A stretch of DNA of 64,000 bases from Platycnemis pennipes. Lineage: Eukaryota > Arthropoda > Insecta > Odonata > Platycnemididae. The translations under genes were made by a program, and so were the position numbers. The notes below the pieces were generated by a model, which was not told where the DNA came from, did no database searches, and worked only from the letters and a program-made list of their open reading frames with translations. Below are positions 24,176 to 33,271 of the stretch, one piece after another (positions within the stretch are counted from its first letter, which is position 1; every line of letters starts with the position of its first letter). Location of the stretch: positions 14,463,805-14,527,804 of the forward strand of contig OW121856.1 in NCBI GenBank assembly GCA_933228895.1, in the 5' to 3' direction.

Positions 24176-24334
24176 TGAAAGTTAATTTAACGTAACAAAC
24201 AATTTTGTTTATATAGTTTTGTTGTGTTGTTTATATGTAGCCAAGTGAGACGAATGTAATAAAACGAAGTGTTGAGTGTGTATAGACTGTGAAAGTATAG
24301 TTTAATTACGAATTATTTAATTGAAATAACGACA
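24176..24334 (+). repeat. Copia 5' LTR (159 bp)
   Basis: Starts TGAAAGTTAATT and ends AACGACA, and is almost identical to 38867-39025. It is followed immediately by the primer-binding site. The five bases before it (GTTAT) do not match the five after the 3' LTR (AAAGT). Confidence 0.92.
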
Positions 24335-24348
24335 GGTTATGGGCCCAG
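24335..24348 (+). promoter_or_regulatory. Copia primer-binding site (initiator Met-tRNA half-molecule)
   Basis: GGTTATGGGCCCAG directly abuts the 5' LTR. Drosophila copia is known to prime from an internal fragment of initiator methionine tRNA rather than its 3' end, and its binding site has this sequence. Confidence 0.75.
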
Positions 24349-24454
24349 GGCGCTCAGTGAAAAGTAAAAAATAATTGAGAAGAGAAAAAATTTGTCAGAA
24401 AGTGCGGAAACGAAAGAATAGACGGCCGGCGAAAAATATAAAGGAAAGATCAAG

Positions 24455-25330
24455 ATGGCGGACGGAGAGACGACGAAATATGGAATTGAAAAGCTAAATA
24501 CTACAAATTATTATTCTTGGTCCAAAGTAGCGAAAGCTGAATTAATAGAAAAGAATTGTTGGAATGCCATTGACCCCGGGTTTGATGAAGAACGAGTTGA
24601 TGATTTAAATATCGATCAAGCACGACTGAATCGCAAGGCCCTAGCATTCCTACTAAAACACGTATCTAAGGAATATATTGAAGATATTGGTGATAACGAC
24701 TTTGCAAAGGACGCTTGGGACATCCTAAAGGAAATCCATACATCTTTTACATTGACCAAATGCCTGAAGGTCATGAAGCAAATGATGAACGTACTGAAAA
24801 CGCCGGAGAAAACGATGCATCAATATATGGCTGAGATACAAGGTTTGAACAGTGGTCCAAAGTGCAGGATACGGATTAGAGCTCAACGACAAGCAGCTGG
24901 CAGGCCTATTCCTGGCAGGTCTTCCCGATACCCACAGAGTCACCATTGCAATTCTGGGTGGCGACAGGGAGCTATCAACAAGAAAAGTTAAAGCTGTATT
25001 ATTGCAAGAAGACGAGATGGCCTGTGACGAAAAAAAGGCGGTACACGGAGCGCTGACGTCTAATTTCAACCAAGGATGAAGAGGACAACGGGACAGCTAT
25101 CGCGGTTATCACGCAACCCAAACCAGGCCAGAGCAGAAAAATGGAAGCAATGATGATAGAAAATGTTATAATTGTAATAAGTGGGGACACATTTCCAGAG
25201 ATTGCCCTCGAAATCGAAAATGTTTCAATTGCGGAGAGAGTGGTCATTTCGCGAGAGATTGCGCGGAAAATAGAGATAAAGATATTAAGAAAAAGGAGGA
25301 AGAAGATTATGAACCTAAATCGGTATGTAG
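24455..25330 (+). pseudogene. gag: Copia Gag (capsid and zinc knuckles), broken
   Basis: The capsid-like part opens at ATG 24455 (MADGETTKYGIEKLN; NYYSWSKVAKAELIE; LLKHVSKEYIEDI), like the UBN2/Copia Gag fold. The frame shifts at about 24840-24852, continues as LELNDKQLAGLFLAGLPDTH, and meets one in-frame TGA at 25077-25079. It then encodes two CCHC knuckles at 25164-25250 (CYNCNKWGHISRDC and CFNCGESGHFARDC), which bind element RNA during packaging. At least two lesions are present. Confidence 0.88.
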
Positions 25331-25334
25331 CGGC

Positions 25335-25964
25335 ATGAAGACGATATCATGTATAAACGCAGTGAATTTGACGACTATGAGAATGAAAGACAATGAGTGG
25401 ATATTGGACAACGCATCGACTGACTATATTTGCAAGGACAAATCGGCATTTATTTCATTAAAACCAATAAAAGGCTACGTACATATGGGAAGGGGCAGTG
25501 TTGAAGTGGAAGGAACGGGAACGGTACGAGTAGAGTTAGCATCTAAGTGTGGTAACGTAATTTTGGAACTTACGGCTGTTTTATATGTACCAGATTTCAA
25601 TTATAACCTTATATCTTGCTCAAAGTTGGCGAAAAAGGGAATTTCATGCGAAACTTTTGCTGGTTTCTGTGTGGGAAGGTTCAAGGGAGAAGATATTTTT
25701 AAAGCTCCAGATAGAGAGGGACTTTACATACTAGAAGCAATGTCGAACAAGGCCATGGTGTCGACAGGGTGTGTAGAATCAAAAAATGATAGAGATAGTG
25801 ACAAAAATGGAATTTATAATGCAGTAGCGTTAAGTAGTGTAATGGAATGCCATAATAGACTTGGACATTGGCATGAAGAGGGTATAAAGAAAATCCCGGT
25901 ATTAGAGATAAAAGGGAAATTAGATGACAGCTGTGACGTTTGTAATTTAGACAAGGCCACTAGG
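25335..25964 (+). pseudogene. Copia protease and GAG-pre-integrase region
   Basis: The frame continues from the zinc knuckles. The aspartic-protease signature WILDNASTDYIC is altered from the usual D-S/T-G/A-A-S form. The fold then continues through LTAVLYVPDFNYNLISCSKL. The GAG-pre-integrase HCx block follows: CHNRLGHWHEEGIKKIP and CDVCNLDKATR. Normally the integrase core DDE follows; here the frame runs instead straight into eIF5B-like sequence at 25965. Confidence 0.85.
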
Positions 25965-26757
25965 AAGAAGGGCAAAAAGAAGCGCAGTAAGGACGATGAT
26001 GATGAGGAGGTTGTAGAGAAGATGCTGGCAGAGCTGGAGTTTGAGTACACGGGCGTAAGGAAGGATGAGGGGGAGAGTATCACGAAAGAAGGAAGGCTGA
26101 GGAGAAGGAAGTGCCAAAAAAGAAGGGGAAGGAGGGGGCGGATGCCGCGGCACCACCAAAGGAGGAATGGGCTAAGGGTGCTGAGGGGACCGTCAAGACG
26201 GCTGTGCAGAAGAAGGAGAAGAAAGATCGAGAAAAGCAGAAGAAGTTGGCCGTGAAGAAGCAGGAAGGGGTCAAGAAACCTGCAGAAGAGGGTCAGGAAG
26301 ATGGAAAGAGCATGGTGGAAGAGGGTGCAGCAGCTGCAACAGCTGGAGCACCAGCATCCTAGGCTTCTGTGGAGAAGGCTGCAGCGGAGAAGGGGAAGGC
26401 GCCCTCGAGACAGAGGAGCAGAGCGCCAAGGCAGCAGAGGAGAAAGGGAAGGCTGAGGCGCCAAGGCAGCAGAGGAGAAAGTGAAGGCTGGGGGTGCTGC
26501 CGTGGACGAAGAGGAGAAGGAAGATGCGGCCAAAGAGGATGGCGACGGGGACGACAAGAAGAAGAAAAAGGGTGCCAAGGAGGCGAAAGAGGATGACAAG
26601 AAGAAGGGGCCTGGAAAGAAGACGATAGCAGCCATGCAGGAGGCTCTGAAGAAGATGAAGGAGGAGCGGTTGGCACGAGAGGAGGAGCGCCTCAAGAGGC
26701 TGGAGGTGGCTGAGCAAACGCGGCTGGAGCGGTTGCGTTTGGAGCAAGAGAGGAAGT
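25965..26757 (+). pseudogene. Captured eIF5B N-terminal region (processed host sequence)
   Basis: eIF5B is the GTPase that joins ribosomal subunits at translation start; its N-terminal third is a long Lys/Glu-rich disordered region. Readable here, in order, are KKGKKKRSKDDDDEEVVEKM and LAELEFEYTG; then, after a shift near 26088, KTAVQKKEKKDREKQKK; and at 26520-26757 GDDKKKKKGAKEAKED, KKKGPGKKTIAAMQEALKKM, then EERLKRLEVAEQTRLERL. This order and wording match the human eIF5B N-region (KKKGP...AMQEAL, ERIKRLEELEAKR). There are no intron remnants, a stop at 26360, at least two frameshifts and an internal small duplication. The GTPase domain is absent. The strand is strikingly purine-rich. Confidence 0.82.
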
Positions 26758-26862
26758 TGTTAGGAGGTTCTTTGGCTGGGGATAGTTTTGGAAAAGTTAA
26801 AATTTAGGGGGAGTAAAAACTTAATTAATTAAAGTGTTTTCTAAAAAGGTTATTAATTAATT
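26758..26862 (+). other. Copia 3' internal remnant and LINE-pair target site
   Basis: Returns to AT-rich Copia-like sequence: a short frame ending SLAGDSFGKVKI*, then the purine run GGGGGAG, then the left copy of the 13-bp target duplication AAGGTTATTAATT (26846-26858). Confidence 0.6.
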
Positions 26863-26890
26863 GCAAATTTTCCACAGAGAAAAAATCATT

Positions 26891-26948
26891 TGCCTTGACC
26901 GCGACTCGAACCCGGACCCCCTGATTTCCGGCCAGGTGCTCTACCAGT
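26891..26948 (-). other. tRNA-like sequence at LINE 3' junction, left
   Basis: On the minus strand: ACTGGTAGAGC (D-loop/D-stem side, box A-like), CCTGG-CCGGAAA-TCAGG (anticodon arm, loop lacking U33), CCGGGTTCGAGTCGCGG (T arm with box B) and TCAAGGC (acceptor 3' side) then A. The 5' acceptor half is missing at this end. It is probably a tRNA pseudogene or SINE head that was the LINE's target. Confidence 0.7.
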
Positions 26949-27232
26949 GTTCAAATTTTTTTTATTGCGGTGGATTTCTTTCGTGTCCAGAGGACATACA
27001 AGTACATATCTTCAGAAAAGTAGCACACTCAAAAATTAGTTTACAGTGACAAAGTAAGAACAAACAGAATGTGAAATCTTAAAAAGAAAAAGGGGGAAAA
27101 AACATGAGAGTGACTTGGTTGAGGTCTCAAAAAGAGGGGAGGTGGCGGGCCGGACACCTCGTCTCCTTGCCGCACCCGACCCGCGTCATTCTGTTGGCGA
27201 CCAGTGCACAGTGTCTTTCACGCTGATGCGGA

Positions 27233-30200
27233 TCAGTCCCCGAAGCTGGCCCTAAGGTGCTCACGCACCTGCCTCTTCACCTCCTCGGGCACTTCCCGGA
27301 GCACTGAAGAGTGTAAGCATCGCAGGAGAAGATGGTGACTAGAATGGGGGAGTCGGTTTAGTCGGGCGTGAACAAGGGAGGACACTAGTGCGGCCAATGT
27401 GACCGCTTTAAAAAAGGGGAAAAGCCGGAAGTTAAGGGTAATTAAATTTTGCAGTGAAATTACACAATTGCCAAAGATATCAAACATTTTGTAGATTTTC
27501 TGTAGCACCTCCCATTCGAGTAAACGCTCATCGCAGCCCACTACGTAATGTACCAATGAGTCCACCCGCCGGCAAAGAGGACAGCGGGGAGAGTCGGAGA
27601 GTCTCAATTTAAATTTGTTCTCGAGGGTAGGCAGCAGGTTGCCAATAACCGCGTACATCGTACTCCGCAACTGAGCATCCTTACAAGACGCATTCCAGTT
27701 GCGGAACGAAGGCGCCGATCCTGTGCCCGCCGCTACTACATGAGGACGCACCATCCGCCGATACATCACCCTCGAGACGAAGGCTTCTCCAGGCATCAGG
27801 GCGTCCACGGCTCGCAACATAAAGGTTTCAGCCTGCCTGAAGGGCGGACTGTGATGTGCGAAGTCTAGTGCATCCTTCGCCATCTCCCTCCACGCCGGCC
27901 GATCGTCACCTAGAGCGCCGGCGTGGAGTTTCGCGTACATAGTGTGAGCCTTGATTAGAATATGAGTGAGGCCTAGTCCGCCCTGTACTGGGGGACTATA
28001 AAGCTGCACCCTCGAGATTTTCTTAACATGATTTTTCCAAATAAACCTATTCGTAGCTATAATCAACTCGGCGTGCACCCGGGGGGATAACGGCCAGATG
28101 TGGGCCACGTGCCAGACCCTGGGCAGTATGAACTGCTCCAGGAGACGAACCCGGGCCGTGAGCGGGATGTTCGGTGACGAATACGCCGCCGCCATCCACT
28201 TCACTTGCCGGGCCGCCTCCCCCCAGTTCCGATCCAAGGCTACCTGCAGGGAAGGATCCCAATGGTAGCCAAGGATCTTGATGGGGGGCGCGGCCAGCCG
28301 CCAGTTGTACGCGGATGGACTCTGGAGACTTCCCTCGAAGGGGAGATAACATGATTTTTCGTTGTTCACGAAGAGGCCACCGGACTCGTACCCGGACAAG
28401 ACTTCTCTTATCACGCGAAACTGATCCCGGTGACCTACAAACAGAGTCAAATCATCCGCATACAACACCCCGGTGTGCAATGCACCACGGAGTTCCACCC
28501 CCACCCCCCGCCCGGCCAAAGCCCGGATCACAGGATCCATGGCGAAGCTAAACAGGAGCATGGAGAGCGGACACCCCTGACGCACCGAGTTGGATATAGC
28601 GAATGGTTGGGAAATTTCCCCCTGGAATCTAATTCGAGACGTGACGTTAGAATACAAAATTTTGAGTACGCGAATGAAACTTTCCGGGAAAGCCATCTTT
28701 CGAAGGATCAATATGATGAAGTCAAAACGGACGTAGTCAAATGCTTTTGTCAGGTCAACCGCAAGCAAAGAAACCGGAACCGAGTGCTTTTGTGCAGCGA
28801 AAGTAGCGTTTTGGATATACAAAGCCGCGTCCAAAATATTTCGGGACGGGGAGACCGCATGTTGGAGATCAGAGAGGACAAATTTGGAGACCGAATAGAG
28901 GCGTGCACGGAGAACATGCGTGAATATTTTATAGTCCGAGTTAAGAAGGGAAATCGGCCGGTAGTCGTGAAGCGATGCCGGGCGTCCCTTCTTCGGGATC
29001 AACGAGATCAGCGCGTCTCGTTGACTTTCAGTCAGAGAGCCGCGCGAAATAATCGCGTTAAACAAGCGAGCCAAAAGGGGGCGTAGAGATTCCCAATATG
29101 CGGTATAGAACTCGAACGGAAGGCCATCCCAGCCGGGCGCTTTTCCTTTCGGGAAGGAGCTAGAAACGGCATCCAACTCCGATTCCTGAATTTCCTTCGT
29201 CAGGTCATTAATCGCGTCAGAAGGTAAGGTAGGGAGATTTGGGAGGGAAGGGCAGTCCTCCTCCCTCCACGCCCCGTATCGGTTGAAAGTCGCTCGATAA
29301 TAATCAGCGGCGGAAGACAAAACGTCTCCCTCCGCGGCAGTGTCTTGTGGCATGGAGCCGGGATCGCTCATGCGGAGAGACCGCTTGAGTTCTGCCAGCG
29401 TAAGAGGACCCCAGATATCCGGGTCCATCTCCCTCTGCCAACGTTGCGGAGCGTGCCTTTTCAACTCGAACTGCAGAAGTCCACATTTGAGACGATGCAA
29501 TTGCTCATAGTATCTCGGTGGACGAGGGTCCAACTCGAGAAACTCAGAGAGAGCAGAACGGATAAAGGCCACGGTGTTCGAAAGGCTAATTTGCCACTGC
29601 CTCGTCGCGCGGCGGAGGGACCGTGCGATCTCACGTTTGAAGACGCGGTCCCACCAATCGACGAGGTCAGATGATCCCGAAGGCGCGGTGGCGAGAAGCT
29701 CGCCGATTCTCGCGCCAATGCTCTCTCTGTGAGCTTCCTCCAAGAGGAAGTTACAATTCAGACGCCAAAGCTTACCGATACGAGGCGTATACGAGGGGGG
29801 TTGAGGCGCCAGGGAGAAGCGGGCAAGGATAAAGTGGTGGTCGGATAGGGAATGGGGAGAGGTTTGGGTATTTTGGAAAGAGGGTGTAAGGGATTTGGAT
29901 AGGAAGAGGTAATCAATTCTCGTCCACGAGGAGTGGCTGACTCTGGTGTAAGGAATCACGGGTGCAGGAAATAAAACTGCAGCGTCCGTCGCGCGAATCG
30001 CGTCGAGCAAATGCTCGAGCGCCCGGCTGGGACGGTAGGTCAGGCGGTCGCGATTTGAAATACTGTCCTCCCGTCGATAAATTGTATTAAAGTCTCCTCC
30101 GAGGATGGCTTTCCCGGAGAAACAGTGCAAATAATTCAAGAGCGAGACCGAGAAGAAAGACTCCCTCTCTGCTCGACGTCCCTCACCAGCGGGGGCATAA

Positions 30201-30490
30201 ATGTTGATGAAATGAATACCCGCTGCAACAAGCGCTATAATCCGGCCGTCAGGGTGGCGCCGCACCGCGCGCACAGGAATTGTGCGACGCACAAGGGTGG
30301 TGACGCCACCCCTTGGACCGTAGAAATTGCTGAATTCATCGTAGACGGCGTCACGCCAAACGACGCCGTCTACCGTTTCCTGAAGTAGGATAACGTCTGC
30401 CTGAAGGGCCAAGAAACAGGATTTAATGACGTTAATTTTCGACGGCGAGGAAACCCCCGCCGTGTTGAAAGTGATGACACAAAGACTCAT
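27233..30490 (-). CDS. LINE ORF2: APE endonuclease-reverse transcriptase, left copy
   Basis: Encodes 1085 residues from ATG 30490; the frame is open slightly further upstream, but this Met begins at the endonuclease fold (MSLCVITFNTAG). Residues 1-235 carry the APE motifs QET, YAPAGEG, GDFN, RIDYLF and SDHH. The RT follows, with PGWDGLPFEFY, LIPKKGRPASLHDYRPISLL, LLAVDLTKAFDYV, VRQGCPLSMLLF and the catalytic YADDLTLF. A CPLCRR...H...C zinc knuckle is near residue 960. The ...DYRPISLLNSDYKI pattern is that of the Tx1/L1 group. It nicks DNA and copies LINE RNA at the nick. ORF1 ends 22 bases upstream, so reinitiation is likely. No lesions are visible. Confidence 0.93.
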   Translation of the reverse strand: MSLCVITFNTAGVSSPSKINVIKSCFLALQADVILLQETVDGVVWRDAVYDEFSNFYGPRGGVTTLVRRTIPVRAVRRHPDGRIIALVAAGIHFINIYAPAGEGRRAERESFFSVSLLNYLHCFSGKAILGGDFNTIYRREDSISNRDRLTYRPSRALEHLLDAIRATDAAVLFPAPVIPYTRVSHSSWTRIDYLFLSKSLTPSFQNTQTSPHSLSDHHFILARFSLAPQPPSYTPRIGKLWRLNCNFLLEEAHRESIGARIGELLATAPSGSSDLVDWWDRVFKREIARSLRRATRQWQISLSNTVAFIRSALSEFLELDPRPPRYYEQLHRLKCGLLQFELKRHAPQRWQREMDPDIWGPLTLAELKRSLRMSDPGSMPQDTAAEGDVLSSAADYYRATFNRYGAWREEDCPSLPNLPTLPSDAINDLTKEIQESELDAVSSSFPKGKAPGWDGLPFEFYTAYWESLRPLLARLFNAIISRGSLTESQRDALISLIPKKGRPASLHDYRPISLLNSDYKIFTHVLRARLYSVSKFVLSDLQHAVSPSRNILDAALYIQNATFAAQKHSVPVSLLAVDLTKAFDYVRFDFIILILRKMAFPESFIRVLKILYSNVTSRIRFQGEISQPFAISNSVRQGCPLSMLLFSFAMDPVIRALAGRGVGVELRGALHTGVLYADDLTLFVGHRDQFRVIREVLSGYESGGLFVNNEKSCYLPFEGSLQSPSAYNWRLAAPPIKILGYHWDPSLQVALDRNWGEAARQVKWMAAAYSSPNIPLTARVRLLEQFILPRVWHVAHIWPLSPRVHAELIIATNRFIWKNHVKKISRVQLYSPPVQGGLGLTHILIKAHTMYAKLHAGALGDDRPAWREMAKDALDFAHHSPPFRQAETFMLRAVDALMPGEAFVSRVMYRRMVRPHVVAAGTGSAPSFRNWNASCKDAQLRSTMYAVIGNLLPTLENKFKLRLSDSPRCPLCRRVDSLVHYVVGCDERLLEWEVLQKIYKMFDIFGNCVISLQNLITLNFRLFPFFKAVTLAALVSSLVHARLNRLPHSSHHLLLRCLHSSVLREVPEEVKRQVREHLRASFGD

Positions 30491-30512
30491 AATGGAGGGA
30501 ACTAAGCGTAAG

Positions 30513-32333
30513 CTACTTAGCACCCTTGTTCACACCCGACCCGCGTGGCCGGCCGAGCTTCGTCCTGTTCCGGGTCTGTGGTGTCCTCTGCGAGTCGGTC
30601 GTGGACGCGTCCGACTCGGCCGTCGCGGCGTTCCCCATCTCCACGGACCCCGCAGCAGACAAAGGAGGCGACGGAGACGGCGCGCAGGGAGACGAGGATG
30701 GAATGGAAACTGTTAGGGGCTGATATAGCGGGAAGGAGAGTGCTAAAGGGGCCATGGGGTCCAGCTCCTGGCGCTGGCCCGCCGCAGACTCCACCGAGGA
30801 CCCACCCTCGCCCACCTGGGTACATATCAAAACAGATCCAGTACTAAGGGGGCCAAAGGCCACTTGTTCTCCGGCGGGGATTATCTCATCAGGGAGATCG
30901 GGTGCCAAGGGGAGCACCGCTTCGACCGTCCCCTGCTCCGACAGGATGTAGGGAGCGGCGCTCGCGCTGGCCGTTGTCTCCGGGTCCTCCGGTTCCCTCC
31001 CGGCTGTGTCGGCTCTCAAGCGCTGTCCGGGTGGGGCTCCGTCATCTTCTCCACTGCTGCTGGCCCGAGAGTGCTTACCAACAAGGGGTTGGGCCGTTTC
31101 CAGACTGGGCCGTAAGCAGGGGGGCGCACTCGGTCTCAAAACGTCAGCCGGCGACTTTGTCACCGGAACAGGAACTGCTCGTGTAACGGGCATCAGTAAC
31201 GATTCCGTGGAACCTATCAGCTGTGCACGCGCGGAGGGAAGTTCAGTTGTTGTCACGACCCGGGTGGGGGCAGGCGGGGCGGAGGCCCCCTCACCCCGTG
31301 GTTCGCCTCCCCTCCCCACCGTTTTCCGATGCGCGCGCCGTTGCGGCTGAGGCACGGTGGGCGGGGAAAGAGGGGCGGGTTCCCCTCCGACACGCTTCGA
31401 TGAGGATTGAGTGATCGGCCTCTCCCCCCCACGCGGGGCGTGGGCGGGGGGCGGTCGGGAGTCGAACGGCGCCCCCGCTCCTTCCGGTAACTCAGGGCTC
31501 GGCACGTGGTGCGGCGTTGTAAGTTTCGGCGCTTCCGGAGGCCCGGCCGCGATCAGAATCTCCTTAGTTGTTACGCCGTTCGGGACGGTGACAGGGTCAG
31601 GGGGCGGGGTAGCCGTTGATGCCGGTGGCGTCGGGGGAGGGGGAGCCTCGAGGTCGGCGATGGCGCGTGCTCGCAGTTCCCGTTCCTCCTCGTCTTCTGG
31701 TGACTCGGGAATCGGCTGGGCTGCGTCGGCGTAACGACGCGGTTGGTTGTTCCTGGGACATTCCTTCCGTTCATGTCCCGTCATCCCGCAACGGGCACAG
31801 GTCCTTTTCTGCCCGTGGTAGACCACAAGTGCTGTCTGACCCATTATCTGTACATACGAAGGTATGTCTCGTTCGATCACCATTTTCACTACCCTTGTTC
31901 CAGTTTTTATGGGCATCAGCCGATCGCCGTGCCACGTGCTGTGCGTGAGGTTCAATGTACGGCCATAGTTTCTCATGGTGTCGAGGATTGCCATGTCCGG
32001 TACCTCCTCAGGGAGACACTGGACTCGAACATTCACTGGGGACCCCCCAAGAGCTCTTCCCAGGGTTACGGTGGTGCGCGGGTTTTCCGCGGACGGGAAC
32101 GGCATACTGGGCGATAGCTTCGCCATTGCCCGGTTGAAAGTGTCGTCATTCAAAAATTTCACATAAATTTGAGCACGGTTGTTACCAAACATTAAACTAC
32201 TAAGGTCATCGTATCGTAGGCCCAACGTGTCTTGGCAAAAGACGTGTGCCTCGTACGGTGTCGCGTACTTCACTCCATGGTTCGTTTCTATGCACAACGA
32301 TCGGGTTCTCATATCAGGTATGACCTGCGTCAT
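30513..32333 (-). CDS. LINE ORF1: RNA-binding protein with CCHC knuckle, left copy
   Basis: Encodes 606 residues from ATG 32333 (MTQVIPDMRTRSLCIETNHG); an open non-ATG extension of 14 codons exists. Residues 1-170 form a compact domain resembling LINE ORF1/Gag-like RNA-binding regions. One CCHC knuckle (CARCGMTGHERKEC) follows near residue 183. The remainder is long and Pro/Ala-rich and probably disordered, with a basic end. It likely coats LINE RNA. It differs from the right copy at a handful of residues. Confidence 0.88.
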   Translation of the reverse strand: MTQVIPDMRTRSLCIETNHGVKYATPYEAHVFCQDTLGLRYDDLSSLMFGNNRAQIYVKFLNDDTFNRAMAKLSPSMPFPSAENPRTTVTLGRALGGSPVNVRVQCLPEEVPDMAILDTMRNYGRTLNLTHSTWHGDRLMPIKTGTRVVKMVIERDIPSYVQIMGQTALVVYHGQKRTCARCGMTGHERKECPRNNQPRRYADAAQPIPESPEDEEERELRARAIADLEAPPPPTPPASTATPPPDPVTVPNGVTTKEILIAAGPPEAPKLTTPHHVPSPELPEGAGAPFDSRPPPAHAPRGGERPITQSSSKRVGGEPAPLSPPTVPQPQRRAHRKTVGRGGEPRGEGASAPPAPTRVVTTTELPSARAQLIGSTESLLMPVTRAVPVPVTKSPADVLRPSAPPCLRPSLETAQPLVGKHSRASSSGEDDGAPPGQRLRADTAGREPEDPETTASASAAPYILSEQGTVEAVLPLAPDLPDEIIPAGEQVAFGPLSTGSVLICTQVGEGGSSVESAAGQRQELDPMAPLALSFPLYQPLTVSIPSSSPCAPSPSPPLSAAGSVEMGNAATAESDASTTDSQRTPQTRNRTKLGRPRGSGVNKGAK

Positions 32334-32744
32334 TTCAAAAAGTGATAGAACTATATCCACTATCACTAGAAGCACAGTACTGAAGCAGGCCGCCGAGACG
32401 GCCTGCGCGAGGGCGATTTAAAGGTAGCCTCTCGGAGGGCGGTCTGCACAATGTCACAGGTAAAGTCACAGAAATCAGCGGAAAGCGTAGGAAGTCACTG
32501 ATAGTAACTATAGCAGTACACTATGCAGGTAGCGGCAACACCGCACAAAGTCACTGGTGGGGGCCTCCCCCCTCCACCGACAGCGGTTTGGAGGAGCTCC
32601 ACGAAAACACGTCCGTTCACCAAGGCGTCCTCTTTCTCTGTGGAAATTATAGAGCCTTAAAGGAACAAGATAGAAACGGACTGCTAGACATATCAATGTC
32701 ACAAAGCAGCCGAAGTTGTGCGCAAGGCGCCACCGTCCACGAGG

Positions 32745-32860
32745 AAAATTTGCTATTGTGCAATATCATCGGGTAACGCCGTTAAAGTTTTCACGGCTAG
32801 TTCGTGGCCCTTTGAATTTCGTTAAAAGTAAGCACCTCAGTGTTTAAACGTCGGCCTTAA
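32745..32860 (+). other. 116-bp palindrome spacer carrying flank of the LINE target
   Basis: The first about 70 bases (AAAATTTGCTATTG...CCTTTGAA) repeat the sequence found just outside the right arm (38734-38804), with few changes. The last bases, GGCCTTAA, abut the right LINE and resemble the 5' acceptor strand of the tRNA-like sequence at its 3' end (TCAAGGC). The spacer therefore looks like upstream target sequence rather than LINE. Confidence 0.65.
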
Positions 32861-33271
32861 CCTCGTGGACGGTGGCGCCTTGCGCACAACTTCGGCTGCT
32901 TTGTGACATTGATATGTCTAGCAGTCCGTTTCTATCTTGTTCTTTTAAGGCTCTATAATTTCCACAGAGAAAGAGGACGCCTTGGTGAACGGACGTGTTT
33001 TCGTGGAGCTCCTCCAAACCGCTGTCGGTGGAGGGGGGAGGCCCCCACCAGTGACTTTGTGCGGTGTTGCCGCTACCTGCATAGTGTACTGCTATAGTTA
33101 CTATCAGTGACTTCCTACGCTTTCCGCTGATTTCTGTGACTTTACCTGTGACATTGTGCAGACCGCCCTCCGAGAGGCTACCTTTAAATCGCCCTCGCGC
33201 AGGCCGTCTCGGCGGCCTGCTTCAGTACTGTGCTTCTAGTGATAGTGGATATAGTTCTATCACTTTTTGAA

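Larger units (their letters stand above)
26863..32744 (-). mobile_element. Tx1/L1-like LINE, left arm of the 5.88-kb palindrome
   Basis: Full-length two-ORF non-LTR element on the minus strand. It starts CCTCGTGGACGG at 32744 and ends with an AATAAAAAAAATTTGAAC tail followed by a tRNA-like 3' half (26891-26948 region) and GGAAAATTTGC. It is the mirror of 32861-38742, with only scattered substitutions. The two arms are each 5882 bases long with no visible net length difference. Confidence 0.93.

Noticed and set aside
25814..26747. Long minus-strand frames (293, 158 and 105 codons) opposite the eIF5B segment
   Set aside because: They are Ser/Pro/Leu-rich readings caused by the purine-rich plus strand; no domain is visible and the plus strand explains the sequence.
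28047..31948. Many small frames opposite or alongside LINE ORF1/ORF2, repeated in the other arm
   Set aside because: Each occurs as a mirror pair in the palindrome arms and overlaps the strongly supported LINE ORFs in another frame.
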